Shown: positions 6,581-6,598 of the stretch, in pieces
Numbering within the stretch: the first letter of the stretch is position 1
Layout: every line of letters begins with the position of its first letter
Assembly (NCBI GenBank): GCA_947305825.1
Contig: CAMZET010000079.1
Span: 1 to 6,598, forward strand
DNA length: 6,598 nucleotides
Reading direction: 5' to 3'
Origin: an uncultured Verrucomicrobiota bacterium
GTDB taxonomy: Bacteria > Verrucomicrobiota > Kiritimatiellia > RFP12 > UBA1067
Notes under the pieces: generated by a model
The model's database searches: none
Told to the model about the DNA's origin: nothing
Seen by the model: the letters and a program-made list of their open reading frames with translations, nothing else
Translations under genes and position numbers: made by a program

Positions 6581-6598
6581 GCCGAGTTTTTGGTATAA
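6570..6598 (+). promoter_or_regulatory. Promoter-like element cut by the window edge
   Basis: TTGATA (6570-6575, five of six -35 consensus bases) is followed after 18 bases by TATAA at 6594-6598, where the window stops. The TGG before it makes an extended -10 (TGGTATAA), the same pattern as TGGTACAA before the glycoside hydrolase. It points to a further + strand gene beginning beyond 6598. The last base of the -10 hexamer is not visible. Confidence 0.55.

Noticed and set aside
1..6598. CRISPR array, tRNA, rRNA or insertion sequence
   Set aside because: I saw no regularly spaced repeats, cloverleaf-like segments, transposase motifs or terminal inverted repeats.

Overview
The window is a GC-rich, densely packed stretch with every supported gene on the + strand. 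Gene types and sequence flavour suggest an uncultured or gut member of the PVC superphylum (Kiritimatiellota or Lentisphaerota). The pointers are a SUMF1/FGE-fold domain with an SFLGKLRAK...FDLP...QWEYACRAG core, a XylR-type sensor/AraC regulator, and secreted carbohydrate-active enzymes. This taxonomic reading is inference from remembered family patterns, not from a search.

Layout: (1) 1-672, C-terminal part of a SUMF1/formylglycine-generating-enzyme-fold protein that runs in from upstream. (2) 698-1393, a small multi-pass membrane protein with an Mpv17/PMP22-like motif pattern. (3) 1390-2556, a XylR-like transcriptional regulator (periplasmic-binding-type sensor plus AraC DNA-binding domain), sharing an ATGA stop/start with gene 2. 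(4) 2557-2653, a 97-base gap with a convincing promoter (extended -10 TGGTACAAT) and a Shine-Dalgarno site. (5) 2654-4795, a secreted clan GH-A-like glycoside hydrolase, agarase-like in flavour, with an unassigned C-terminal beta-rich domain. (6) 4812-6494, a secreted protein joining a nitrilase-superfamily amidohydrolase to a glycerophosphodiester phosphodiesterase (GDPD). (7) 6495-6598, a gene-free tail with a 12-base tandem repeat and a promoter-like element cut by the window edge.

A plausible reading is that the XylR-like protein senses a sugar and controls the promoter in front of the hydrolase, which is co-transcribed with the nitrilase-GDPD gene 16 bases downstream. The two exported enzymes might then act on the same extracytoplasmic material, one on glycosidic bonds and the other on C-N and phosphodiester bonds. 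No substrate can be read from the sequence. The nitrilase-GDPD fusion is the most unusual item, followed by the Mpv17-like protein and the right-edge repeat/promoter.
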